The position numbers and the translations under genes were made by a program. Under the pieces are notes generated by a model. The model was given only the letters and a program-made list of their open reading frames with translations, was not told the origin of the DNA and searched no databases. A DNA stretch of 45,195 nt, taken from positions 1 to 45,195 of IMG/VR virus record IMGVR_UViG_3300025705_000008; one strand, 5' to 3'. Within the stretch, counting starts at the first letter, position 1. Every line of letters begins with the position of its first letter. The stretch comes from a virus. Shown in pieces: positions 16,643 to 23,429 of this stretch.

Positions 16643-16649
16643 ATAAATA
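16642..16649 (+). promoter_or_regulatory. T4-type late promoter (CATAAATA)
   Basis: CATAAATA; predicted start near 16655. The transcript would begin within two bases of a GCGC/GCGC hairpin (16657-16660 with 16666-16669, AATAG loop). Confidence 0.78.
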
Positions 16650-16694
16650 AAAGTAAGCGCAATAGGCGCAGAACCATATTTTAGGAGAATTATT

Positions 16695-16952
16695 ATGGCT
16701 TTAACAACAGCAGCAAAAGGTCAAGCAGGTAACGGACTTGGCGGACGCACACAAATCGTATCAGCACCAGTAGCAAACCAGACTGAGTATGACGCAATCA
16801 TCGAAGGCTTCGGCGCAACAGGTACAGTAGCAGGCGCAGACGGCGCACACGGTGGAACAGTACACTTTGCAATTCAGCAGACAGCTGACGTTGCAGGCAC
16901 AGTTGCAGCTATCACTGTAACAGCAGTTTGTGACTTCAAAGATAACGTATAA
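16695..16952 (+). CDS. Small Gly/Ala/Thr-rich virion protein (putative)
   Basis: 85 residues, rich in Gly, Ala and Thr ('GAGNG', 'GATGTVAGADGAHGGTVHF', 'DVAGTVAAITVTAV'), probably all-beta, with codons noticeably richer in G and C than neighbouring genes, as in highly expressed genes. 'ttaggag' precedes the ATG, and it has its own late promoter and its own strong terminator, making it a single-gene late unit. A minor capsid, decoration or fibre component is plausible; no family is recognised. Confidence 0.65.
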   Translation: MALTTAAKGQAGNGLGGRTQIVSAPVANQTEYDAIIEGFGATGTVAGADGAHGGTVHFAIQQTADVAGTVAAITVTAVCDFKDNV

Positions 16953-16973
16953 TACGTAATTTTTAGTTAAATT

Positions 16974-17003
16974 AAAATAGGCGCCTAGTGCGTCTATTTT
17001 TTT
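16974..17003 (+). terminator. Intrinsic terminator
   Basis: AAAATAGGCGC (16974-16984) pairs with GTGCGTCTATTTT region (16990-17000; one G-T) giving an 11-bp stem with a 5-nt loop, followed by a T run. Ends the 85-residue gene transcript just before a new promoter. Confidence 0.8.
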
Positions 17004-17023
17004 GACTTTTTTTAAAAAAAGGC

Positions 17024-17052
17024 TTGACTTTAGTGTTAGGATGTATTATATT
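17024..17052 (+). promoter_or_regulatory. Sigma70 promoter of the noncoding RNA
   Basis: TTGACT (17024-17029), 17-nt spacer, TATATT (17047-17052). No palindrome in the spacer, unlike the early-gene promoters. No gene with a ribosome site follows for 400 nt, so it most likely drives the RNA at 17058-17384. Confidence 0.78.
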
Positions 17053-17057
17053 AAAGA

Positions 17058-17384
17058 CATAAGTTAGGAGATATCCTAAGTTAGATAGTGCAAGGAATGG
17101 CGGTCCGTAGAGGTCGTAACTTGATTCATAGCTGTGGTGGCAATGCAAGAGCGTAGAGATACGAAGTTGTATTTTTAGACGTAACTGTTTAATATGAAGT
17201 TCCCGGATTTGAGCGTGGCTCTACAGAAGGGTTGTTGGTATTCACAGAGTCCAACCTATCACATTATTATAAACTTGACAGTAATCGGATTACAGTCAGA
17301 CCAGTTTTAGATAAGAACTTGACTGGAGATAAGAAATACAAATACAAGAAATGACAAACCCACCATTGGTGGGTTTTGTTTTTT
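17058..17384 (+). ncRNA. Putative structured noncoding RNA (~325 nt)
   Basis: A 510-nt gap between late virion genes holds a sigma70 promoter, this stretch, and a strong intrinsic terminator. It has no credible coding frame, its base composition is more GC-balanced than the surroundings, and it contains several local hairpins: TTAGGA/TCCTAA with a GATA loop near the 5' end, CGTA/TACG closed by a GAGA tetraloop (about 17152-17163), GAGC/GCTC (about 17211-17221), GGTTG/CAACC (about 17230-17255), a near-perfect TGACAGTAATC inverted repeat (about 17276-17298) and CCAGT/ACTGG (about 17300-17326). I cannot match it to tmRNA, RNase P RNA or 6S RNA. The RNA call rests on promoter, terminator and lack of coding; the family is unknown. 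Confidence 0.65.
17357..17384 (+). terminator. Strong intrinsic terminator of the ncRNA
   Basis: AACCCACC (17357-17364) and GGTGGGTT (17368-17375) form a perfect 8-bp GC-rich stem with an ATT loop, followed by TTGTTTTTTT. Confidence 0.92.
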
Positions 17385-17392
17385 AATAAATA
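17385..17392 (+). promoter_or_regulatory. T4-type late promoter (AATAAATA)
   Basis: AATAAATA directly after the ncRNA terminator. Predicted start 17398, which is exactly the first base of the first leader hairpin. Confidence 0.78.
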
Positions 17393-17397
17393 CAAAC

Positions 17398-17450
17398 ATA
17401 AGTGATACTTATCGACAGCAACCTTAGGTTGACTGACAGTGGAAACACTG
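17398..17450 (+). promoter_or_regulatory. Triple-hairpin 5' leader of a late virion mRNA
   Basis: Three consecutive hairpins fill the leader: ATAAGT/ACTTAT (17398-17412, GAT loop) starting at the predicted +1; CAACC/GGTTG (17419-17431, TTA loop), extendable by CAG/CTG across one bulge; and CAGTG/CACTG (17437-17450) closed by a GAAA tetraloop. 'ggag' and the ATG at 17464 follow. It may stabilise the mRNA or control translation; no known riboswitch is recognised. Confidence 0.7.
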
Positions 17451-17463
17451 AACGGAGTACAAA

Positions 17464-18150
17464 ATGGCAGTAACACAGAACCTGAAGGGCACAAGCTACC
17501 CTTCTTTTAAAATTCAGAAGGCTGGACCTACCTTATACCAAGGGTCAATTACCCCCGCATTATCAGCAGTTAACGGAGACATGTATCTACAGCATGGCAG
17601 TGAAGGCTCAGTATGGGTATACAACAACGAATGGACTAGAATTGAAACTGATATCAATGATGCAATTGATAACTTTACCATTTACAACAGTACAATGGCC
17701 ACCAGTAAAAATGTTAGTCATGTATTATGGGGAGAGACCACTGATGGTAATGAAACAGAATTATCCCCCAGTTCAAGTTTTGGTATAGACACAACCACAA
17801 CTACTATTGATAGTATAGCAGTAACCACAGACCAAGGGTCAGCAATTGGACAGATTCATATACCAACTGACACCGCTGGATTAGTGGAAGCTCGTTTTAT
17901 TGCGAGAGATGCAGACAACAATGACCATGCAGGGTATGTTATACGTGGTGTAATTACCAATGATAGTGGAAGCACAACACTACTAACTAATCCAGTGGAA
18001 GAAATTATTGGCGAGAGTATTAATTCTTGGTATGCACTGATAGCCGCAGACGATGCAACTGATTGTTTAAGTATTAGAGTAAGTGGCGAAAATGGTAAAA
18101 CTATTAAATGGACAGCGTTTGTAAACTTAACATTGGTCACAAAGACTTGA
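17464..18150 (+). CDS. Virion/fibre-associated protein
   Basis: 228 residues. The N-terminus 'LYQGSITPALSAVNGDMYLQHGSEGSVWVYNNEWTRI' resembles the GDMYL-type turns of marine phage fibre proteins. The C-terminal ~130 residues are beta-rich ('AGLVEARFIARDADNNDHAGYVIRGVI', 'CLSIRVSGENGKTIKWTAFVNLTLV') and look like a receptor-binding or trimerisation domain. Own late promoter with an unusual triple-hairpin leader. The stop codon overlaps the next late promoter. Confidence 0.68.
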   Translation: MAVTQNLKGTSYPSFKIQKAGPTLYQGSITPALSAVNGDMYLQHGSEGSVWVYNNEWTRIETDINDAIDNFTIYNSTMATSKNVSHVLWGETTDGNETELSPSSSFGIDTTTTTIDSIAVTTDQGSAIGQIHIPTDTAGLVEARFIARDADNNDHAGYVIRGVITNDSGSTTLLTNPVEEIIGESINSWYALIAADDATDCLSIRVSGENGKTIKWTAFVNLTLVTKT

Positions 18151-18156
18151 TAAATA
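18149..18156 (+). promoter_or_regulatory. T4-type late promoter (GATAAATA) with SD-hiding hairpin
   Basis: GATAAATA overlapping the upstream TGA stop. Predicted start 18162. CTCCT (18157-18161) lies just before the start and is complementary to AGGAG (18167-18171), the ribosome site of the holin-like gene, so only read-through RNA could hide the site. Confidence 0.8.
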
Positions 18157-18178
18157 CTCCTAGTAGAGGAGAGAAACT

Positions 18179-18529
18179 ATGAACACAAACAGTATTTGGT
18201 GGACAGCACCGGAGTACTTTAGCAGATGGAGACTATTCCCAAGAGCATTTATTACAATGTACATTTACCTACTGTATAAGACAGTAATTTGGTTCCAGGA
18301 CCTACCAGCACCAACTATGGAACAAGCTGGTCTAGTAAGTGTAATTGTAGGCGCAGGCGCCGCTTGGTTTGGATTATATGTTAACAGTACTAGCAGTAAA
18401 TTTAGTGGTGTACAAGTAGACACAACACAAACAGGCAGTATGCCAACTCAGAAAAGCAGTACATCAGTGACACCAGTTGAAGCTGAAGCAGACGATGAGC
18501 CAGTAATTATTAGACGAAAAAGGGCATAA
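18179..18529 (+). CDS. Holin-like membrane protein
   Basis: 116 residues. 'WWTAPEYFSRWRLFPRAFITMYIYLLYKTVIWF' is a first membrane helix after an amphipathic N-terminus; 'AGLVSVIVGAGAAWFGLYVNS' is a second. The C-terminal ~50 residues are polar and end with basic 'RRKRA'. I recall this layout, including 'SRWRxxPRAF' and 'GAGAAWFGLYVN', in proteins annotated as holins in marine myoviruses. It would form the inner-membrane lesion that lets endolysin out. It is under late control, which fits. Confidence 0.75.
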   Translation: MNTNSIWWTAPEYFSRWRLFPRAFITMYIYLLYKTVIWFQDLPAPTMEQAGLVSVIVGAGAAWFGLYVNSTSSKFSGVQVDTTQTGSMPTQKSSTSVTPVEAEADDEPVIIRRKRA

Positions 18530-18531
18530 CA

Positions 18532-19098
18532 ATGCATTATATACGACTATTGACAAGTGAAGAATTAGAAGAAACACAAATGGTATCTTGGTACAACACC
18601 GTAATGCGGTTTGCACCAGTTAATACTGTAGTGGTTGATGACGATGACTCACTTGACGATATGTTGGAAGTGGAAGAAGAAGTAGGGGATGAAGGCTTCC
18701 CCTACGTCTACATTGTAGAGCTACGCAGAGACTTAATTGCTCGTGAAGCAGAATTTATTGTAAGTGCATGGGACATGCGTTATGATAATGATTATGAAAT
18801 AGAAACAAGTAACTTGTATCGTCCAGATGCAGACATTCAACACCCATTTGATATCGAAATGGAAGATGAAGTACATCAGAATATACAACTTGAAGCCGCT
18901 AAGTTTTTGCACAACCGTTGGGTGGAAGCAAAGAACTTGGACGGATGGCGTTATGGTACACGCCTAAATATACAAGAAAAAAGTCATCCAGCAATGCGTG
19001 ATTGGGATAATTTAAGCGAAGCATATCGCAAATATCCAACAATGACTAAAACAGAAGCATTGGATTTTTACACAAAGTACCGTCACCTTTTTAATTAA
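18532..19098 (+). CDS. RyR-domain protein
   Basis: 188 residues. The C-terminal part 'EAAKFLHNRWVEAKNLDGWRYG' followed by 'KSHPAMRDWDNLSEAYRKYP' matches the RyR domain consensus (H..W...K..GWxYG......K.HP....W..L), a small module named from ryanodine receptors and found in phages and bacteria; a nucleotide-ligand role has been discussed for the family. The acidic N-terminal half is unrecognised. Two nucleotides after the holin-like gene, so co-expressed late. Confidence 0.78.
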   Translation: MHYIRLLTSEELEETQMVSWYNTVMRFAPVNTVVVDDDDSLDDMLEVEEEVGDEGFPYVYIVELRRDLIAREAEFIVSAWDMRYDNDYEIETSNLYRPDADIQHPFDIEMEDEVHQNIQLEAAKFLHNRWVEAKNLDGWRYGTRLNIQEKSHPAMRDWDNLSEAYRKYPTMTKTEALDFYTKYRHLFN

Positions 19099-19103
19099 AC
19101 CTC

Positions 19104-19132
19104 TTGACATCTTGTAAAATTTACGCTATACA
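19104..19132 (+). promoter_or_regulatory. Sigma70 promoter with 11-bp inverted repeat
   Basis: TTGACA (19104-19109), 17-nt spacer, TATACA (19127-19132). The spacer has the perfect inverted repeat GTAAAATTTAC (19114-19124), different from the 14-bp element but matching in size and offset the one at 36849. Confidence 0.8.
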
Positions 19133-19164
19133 GTAAATAAGCTAAATTTACTCAGGAGCGTATA

Positions 19165-19551
19165 ATGCTAACTACATCTCAAAAAGAATTTCGTGCAAAA
19201 GAATTACAAGCCCGTGTACAAGGTTTGTATCGTGCTAGTCAACTACCACGAGGATCCGGCTTAACATATTATTATATGTGTCCAAAAAACAAAGCAAAAG
19301 ATATAGTAGAAGTAGCATATCTTGCCTATGCACTGCTACTTACAAAATTATGTAATTCAACACAAACCAATACACTGCTAACAGTAATCGCAACCATGTG
19401 TGAGGAACGAGGTGTACTTCCAATCACCGGAACCGCAAAGCAAAAAGATCTTGCAAAACGTATTTTAATGCACACTAAAAATCGTTCATCAGAAAAAGTT
19501 ATGCACCGTTCATTCTTTGGAGAATATCCAGTAAGTGCTCATTTAATGTAA
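19165..19551 (+). CDS. Hypothetical protein, basic
   Basis: 128 residues, basic, mostly helical, unrecognised. 'YYYMCPKNKAKDIVEVAYLAYALLLTKLCNS' is a moderately hydrophobic stretch but probably not a membrane helix. 'caggag' precedes the ATG. Single-gene unit between two sigma70 promoters; likely early. Confidence 0.62.
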   Translation: MLTTSQKEFRAKELQARVQGLYRASQLPRGSGLTYYYMCPKNKAKDIVEVAYLAYALLLTKLCNSTQTNTLLTVIATMCEERGVLPITGTAKQKDLAKRILMHTKNRSSEKVMHRSFFGEYPVSAHLM

Positions 19552-19568
19552 AAAAATTACTTTTTTAG

Positions 19569-19597
19569 TTGACAACCAAGACGCTTTACCGTATAAT
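19569..19597 (+). promoter_or_regulatory. Sigma70 promoter with operator-like site
   Basis: TTGACA (19569-19574), 17-nt spacer, TATAAT (19592-19597). CCAAGACGCTTTAC at 19576-19589 is the fifth copy of the 14-bp element, 15 kb from the other four, at the same offset. Confidence 0.87.
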
Positions 19598-19622
19598 AGT
19601 AGTATATTGTTAGGAGACACTT

Positions 19623-19847
19623 ATGAATTATCTAGTCACAGAACCCGGTTTAACTATTTTCAACTTTGCACAAAAAATTACAGCATCGCAGTACCAACTT
19701 GCACAGCAAGTATTCGGCTCAGATGCGTTCATTGCTGTGCCTTATACACGCAAGCAACAGCAAGCAATCCGTGCAAACTTCCCTAGTAAATTTACACATA
19801 CCTTTACTACAAAACAAACTACTAATTTGTTGCAATCATATGTTTAA
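19623..19847 (+). CDS. Small hypothetical protein upstream of UV endonuclease
   Basis: 74 residues, unrecognised, basic in its second half ('YTRKQQQAIRANFPSKFTHTFTTKQT'). 'ttaggag' precedes the ATG. It overlaps the UV-endonuclease start by 8 nt, so it may serve to couple translation of that gene. Confidence 0.6.
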   Translation: MNYLVTEPGLTIFNFAQKITASQYQLAQQVFGSDAFIAVPYTRKQQQAIRANFPSKFTHTFTTKQTTNLLQSYV

Positions 19848-20865
19848 TCAAAACGTACAGCGTGTAGGATTTGCATGCAAGTACATGCACCCAGACCAGA
19901 CACAAAAGCCAAAAATACTTAAAGAAGTACAAGGTGCTTACAGTGAACGCAGTACTACTATCACATGGCTTAACAATCAAAAGCAATCAGTAGCAGAAGA
20001 TAAACTGTGGTTTTGTTTGGATACTAACTGGCAAAATGCATATCGTCTGATTGAGTATGTGGGTAACTTACCACAAGGTCAGCGTATGGTACGATTGGGC
20101 AGTAATATGATGCCTGCGTATACACACAATGACTGGGCTTGGTTTTACAAACAGAGCGATGTACGAGATGCCGCAGCCAAAGGCTGGGCGCAAGTGGGAG
20201 AGCTAGCACGTAAACTTGATGTGCGTGTAAGTATGCACCCTGGTCAATTTACTGTATTGGCAAGTGACAATCCAGAAATAGTAAATAGAAGTATAGAGGA
20301 GTTCGAGTATCATGCGGATATCATCAGGTGGATGGGTTACGGTAAAAAGTGGCAAGACTTCAAGTGTAACGTCCACATCTCAGGACGTCAAGGTCCAGCC
20401 GGTATCAAAGCCGTCCTTCCAAGACTGTCTACAGAAGCACGAAACTGTATCACTATTGAAAACGACGAAAACGCCTGGGGTCTCGAAGCTAGCCTAGAAC
20501 TAGAAAACGATGTTGCACTGGTGTTGGATATACATCATCATTGGTGTCACAGTGGAGGAGAATACATTGACAGAACTGACGATCGCTGTAAACGTATTAT
20601 TGACAGTTGGCGTGGTGTACGTCCTAGTATGCACTACAGCGTCAGTCGTGAAGACTTGCTGGTTGATCATCCAATGGATCAAAAGCCTGACTTCCAAAGA
20701 CTATTAGAACAAGGCTACAAGAAAGCAAAACTACGAGCGCACAGTGACTACATGTGGAATACGGCAGTCAATGAATGGGCTAGCACGTTTCGTAATGACT
20801 TTGACATTATGGTAGAAGCAAAGTGCAAAAACTTGGCAAGTATTCCGTTTGAAGAAAGTATGTAA
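19840..20865 (+). CDS. uvdE: UV-damage endonuclease (UvdE/UvsE family)
   Basis: 341 residues from the ATG at 19840. TIM-barrel UV-endonuclease motifs occur in order: 'GFACKYMHP', 'MVRLGSNMMPAYTHNDW', 'VSMHPGQFTVLASDNPEI', 'CNVHISGRQG', 'ITIENDENAWG', 'LDIHHHWCH', 'MHYSVSRED', 'LRAHSDYMWN' and 'VEAKCKN', supplying the His, Glu and Asp metal ligands. These enzymes nick 5' of UV photoproducts and some abasic sites, starting alternative excision repair. A sun-exposed surface-water phage would benefit. The start lies inside the upstream small gene and has no strong ribosome site, so coupling is likely; the stop overlaps the GIY-YIG gene. Confidence 0.92.
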   Translation: MFNQNVQRVGFACKYMHPDQTQKPKILKEVQGAYSERSTTITWLNNQKQSVAEDKLWFCLDTNWQNAYRLIEYVGNLPQGQRMVRLGSNMMPAYTHNDWAWFYKQSDVRDAAAKGWAQVGELARKLDVRVSMHPGQFTVLASDNPEIVNRSIEEFEYHADIIRWMGYGKKWQDFKCNVHISGRQGPAGIKAVLPRLSTEARNCITIENDENAWGLEASLELENDVALVLDIHHHWCHSGGEYIDRTDDRCKRIIDSWRGVRPSMHYSVSREDLLVDHPMDQKPDFQRLLEQGYKKAKLRAHSDYMWNTAVNEWASTFRNDFDIMVEAKCKNLASIPFEESM

Positions 20866-21440
20866 TGATTTTATATCTTAAAACACATAATGTTACAGGT
20901 ATGAAGTATCTTGGACAAACAACTAGAAATCCATACAAATATGAGGGATCTGGTGTTTATTGGCGCCGGCACATAGAGATGCACGGCAATAATGTAACAA
21001 CTGAAATACTTTACCAAAGTGACAACCAAGACAATTTTAAAAAGGTTTGTATAGACTACTCAGCAAAATTTGATGTTGTTAATAATAAAATGTTTGCAAA
21101 TCTAGTTGAGGAACATGGAAATTCACTTGGTGGTAAAGCTAATCCCAACTACAAGACTGGCATGTATACAGGGCGTTTAGATAATCCTGAACTATATAGA
21201 CAGTTAGACAGAGATCGTCATTCTGCACAATGGGATAATAAAAAAGAACACACACACCCTAGGATGAACTTCTTTCATCATAAACGTATGGGCAATAAAG
21301 AACGTGCTGAATACTATTGGAATATATGGTACAACATGGCTCCTAAGAAAAGTAATAATCGACAAGCACTCTGGAAAACAGATACATTTGAAATGTGGTA
21401 TAATCGTAAAGGCAACGATTTGGACTTTAGAGAGAAATAG
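20865..21440 (+). CDS. GIY-YIG endonuclease-like protein
   Basis: 191 residues. The N-terminal 'ILYLKTHNVTGMKYLGQTTRN' followed by 'YEGSGVYWRRHIEMHGNNVTTEIL' matches GIY-YIG nuclease domains of the Seg/homing type in T4-like phages. The C-terminal half is basic and aromatic-rich ('HHKRMGNKERAEYYWNIWYN') and may bind DNA, including a short NUMOD-like stretch around 'NPNYKTG'. Start overlaps the uvdE stop (TAATG). May be a free-standing homing endonuclease, or a repair partner of UvdE. Confidence 0.78.
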   Translation: MILYLKTHNVTGMKYLGQTTRNPYKYEGSGVYWRRHIEMHGNNVTTEILYQSDNQDNFKKVCIDYSAKFDVVNNKMFANLVEEHGNSLGGKANPNYKTGMYTGRLDNPELYRQLDRDRHSAQWDNKKEHTHPRMNFFHHKRMGNKERAEYYWNIWYNMAPKKSNNRQALWKTDTFEMWYNRKGNDLDFREK

Positions 21441-21447
21441 AACTAAT

Positions 21448-21717
21448 ATGATCAATAGAGTTACCCCATCACAATTAGCTGATCTGGCAATGCACATAGA
21501 TCAGGTTGATCCTATTGATTGGGGAATGTTAAGTATAAAAGAAGAAGATGCATATCTAATGATGGCACAACAAGTGTTGGATATGATTAGAGAAATTGAA
21601 GATGACAAGCAACTATTGGTTGCTGCTGCAAGTTTAACAAAACTAACTGTGGAGAACTTTGTGCTTAATACTCAACTATATCAAAATACAACTTTGAGTC
21701 CTGATAAGCATAAATAA
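21448..21717 (+). CDS. Conserved small phage protein
   Basis: 89 residues from the ATG at 21448. 'RVTPSQLADLAMHIDQVDPIDWGMLSIKEEDAYLMMAQQVLDM' and 'LTKLTVENFVLNTQLYQ' are helical and resemble short conserved proteins of T4-like marine phages. Function unknown. Last gene of the early island; its stop codon overlaps the next late promoter. Confidence 0.65.
   Translation: MINRVTPSQLADLAMHIDQVDPIDWGMLSIKEEDAYLMMAQQVLDMIREIEDDKQLLVAAASLTKLTVENFVLNTQLYQNTTLSPDKHK
21709..21716 (+). promoter_or_regulatory. T4-type late promoter (CATAAATA)
   Basis: CATAAATA overlapping the upstream stop; predicted start 21722. TCCTG (21699-21703) and CAGGG (21724-21728, part of the ribosome site) could pair with the promoter in the loop (one G-U). 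Confidence 0.77.
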
Positions 21718-21737
21718 TAGCAACAGGGGATTTTGAT

Positions 21738-23420
21738 ATGGCAAAACAAGATTTAAATTTAGGCGCCACACCTAACGATGGTACAGGCGATCCACTCCGT
21801 GATGCAATGGACAAAGTTAATGATAACTTTCTTGAAGTTTATAATGCATTGGGCGGAAGCACACCAACTACCATTGTCAACAGTGGACAACTAGAACTAA
21901 CAGGTTCTAACAAAATTACATTTTTATATGCAGACTTAGCATCATTACCATCAGCATCAAGCTATCATGGAATGTTTGCTCATGTACACGCTACTGGAGG
22001 AGCATACTATGCTCATGCAGGAAGCTGGTTAGAATTAGCAAATAAATCAACAATGGATGCACTTACTACCAGTAGTTTAACTGACGTAAGTAGCACGGCA
22101 CCAAGTACTGGACAAGTTTTAAAATGGGACGGTTCAGAATGGGCACCAGCCGCAGACAGCGCAGGTAGTTCACTTGGAGCAGATGCAATTACAGCAGGCA
22201 TGATTGCTGAAAATGTTGTAACAACTAGAGAAATTGCAGCAAACACAGTTGCCGTGGGCGACTTGGCTACCAATATTAGCATAGACTTTTTAGCAGACGT
22301 AGACACGACTACCGTTACCCCAGCGGCCGGTCAAGCTCTTGTTTGGTCAGCATACAACAAATGGGAACCAGCTACAGTTGCTAGTGGTAGTTATGCTAAC
22401 AGCGATGTTGACACACACCTAAACGTAAGTGGCGCATCAAGCGGACAAATACTAAGTTGGAATGGAACTGACTATGCATGGGTAGCAGACCAAACTGGTG
22501 GTGGTGGTGGAACACCTGGCGGCTCTGACACACAAGTACAATACAACAACAGCGGCGCATTTGGTGCAGAAGCTGACTTTACATACAACGCAAGTACCAA
22601 CACATTAACAGTGGTTAACTTAGTTGCAACTAATATTACTGCAACTGGTTCTGGCACACAGACAATTAGTGCTGGTGCTAACATCGAACTAGATGCAACA
22701 AACCGTGTACTAGTTACAGACACACCATTTAGGTTAGCAAGTTTTACAACAACTACACGTAATGCTATTGCAAGTCCTGTAAATGGTGATATGATTTACA
22801 ATACTACAACTAACCAATTAGAGAGTTATGAAAACAGTTCTTGGGTAGCGACAGCTGGATCTGCTGGCGGTGCAACTAGTGTCAATACTGCTGGTAACAC
22901 AGGAACAGGTAGTGTAACTTTTGCAAGTGAAACATTAACAGTAACTGGTGCAACAGGACAAATTAATGTTGATGCTGCTGGATTTGCGCTAAGTTTAAGT
23001 TTAGATGCAGACCTAACCAGTTTAACAACTATTAATACGCATACTATACCAAGCGGCACAGGTACATTAGCACTAACAAGTGATATTCCTGCAGACAACA
23101 CCCCAACATTTGCTGTAACAGCACCAGATAGTGGACGTTATACGTTTAACGGTGCAGGTACTGATGGTGATGACAACGCAACATTATATCTATATCGTGG
23201 ATTTACATACAAATTTGCAGTTAATAGTTCAGGACATCCTTTCCATATTCAAACATCAAGTGGTGCTTACAATGCTAGTAACTTGTATACTGATAATGTA
23301 ACAAATCCTGGAACACAAAGTGGTACTATTACTTGGACTGTGCAAATGGATGCACCAAGTACATTGTATTATGTATGTCAATATCACAGCGCAATGGCTG
23401 GCACAATTAATATTGTTTAA
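21738..23420 (+). CDS. Tail fibre protein with C-terminal cupredoxin-like domain
   Basis: 560 residues. The N-terminal 'NLGATPNDGTGDPLRDAMDKVNDNFLEVYNAL' is a classic attachment segment of marine phage fibres. The middle is repetitive (Thr/Ala/Gly-rich, with 'GQVLKWDGSEWAP' and 'GQILSWNGTDYAW' repeats). The last ~100 residues look like a cupredoxin: 'GRYTFNG', 'LYRGFTYKFAVNSSGHPFHI', 'SGTITWTVQMDAPSTLYYVC'. Candidate type-1 copper ligands are His500 (or His503), Cys547, His550 and Met553, giving the C-x2-H-x2-M spacing of amicyanin and pseudoazurin. The domain may have a structural, adhesive or copper-binding role. Confidence 0.78.
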   Translation: MAKQDLNLGATPNDGTGDPLRDAMDKVNDNFLEVYNALGGSTPTTIVNSGQLELTGSNKITFLYADLASLPSASSYHGMFAHVHATGGAYYAHAGSWLELANKSTMDALTTSSLTDVSSTAPSTGQVLKWDGSEWAPAADSAGSSLGADAITAGMIAENVVTTREIAANTVAVGDLATNISIDFLADVDTTTVTPAAGQALVWSAYNKWEPATVASGSYANSDVDTHLNVSGASSGQILSWNGTDYAWVADQTGGGGGTPGGSDTQVQYNNSGAFGAEADFTYNASTNTLTVVNLVATNITATGSGTQTISAGANIELDATNRVLVTDTPFRLASFTTTTRNAIASPVNGDMIYNTTTNQLESYENSSWVATAGSAGGATSVNTAGNTGTGSVTFASETLTVTGATGQINVDAAGFALSLSLDADLTSLTTINTHTIPSGTGTLALTSDIPADNTPTFAVTAPDSGRYTFNGAGTDGDDNATLYLYRGFTYKFAVNSSGHPFHIQTSSGAYNASNLYTDNVTNPGTQSGTITWTVQMDAPSTLYYVCQYHSAMAGTINIV

Positions 23421-23429
23421 GGAAGTATA

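Noticed and set aside
17098-17320. Two small open frames (19 and 38 codons) within the noncoding RNA
   Set aside because: The first has its ribosome-like bases too close to the ATG and the second has none; neither looks like a protein.
17058-17384. tmRNA, RNase P RNA or 6S RNA as identity of the noncoding RNA
   Set aside because: No tRNA-like ends or hydrophobic tag frame for tmRNA, no convincing P4 helix strands of RNase P (only short scattered similarities), and too long with several stems for 6S.
17398-17450. A known riboswitch (glutamine or SAM type from marine bacteria) in the leader
   Set aside because: The conserved sequences of those classes that I know are not present; only generic stems are visible.
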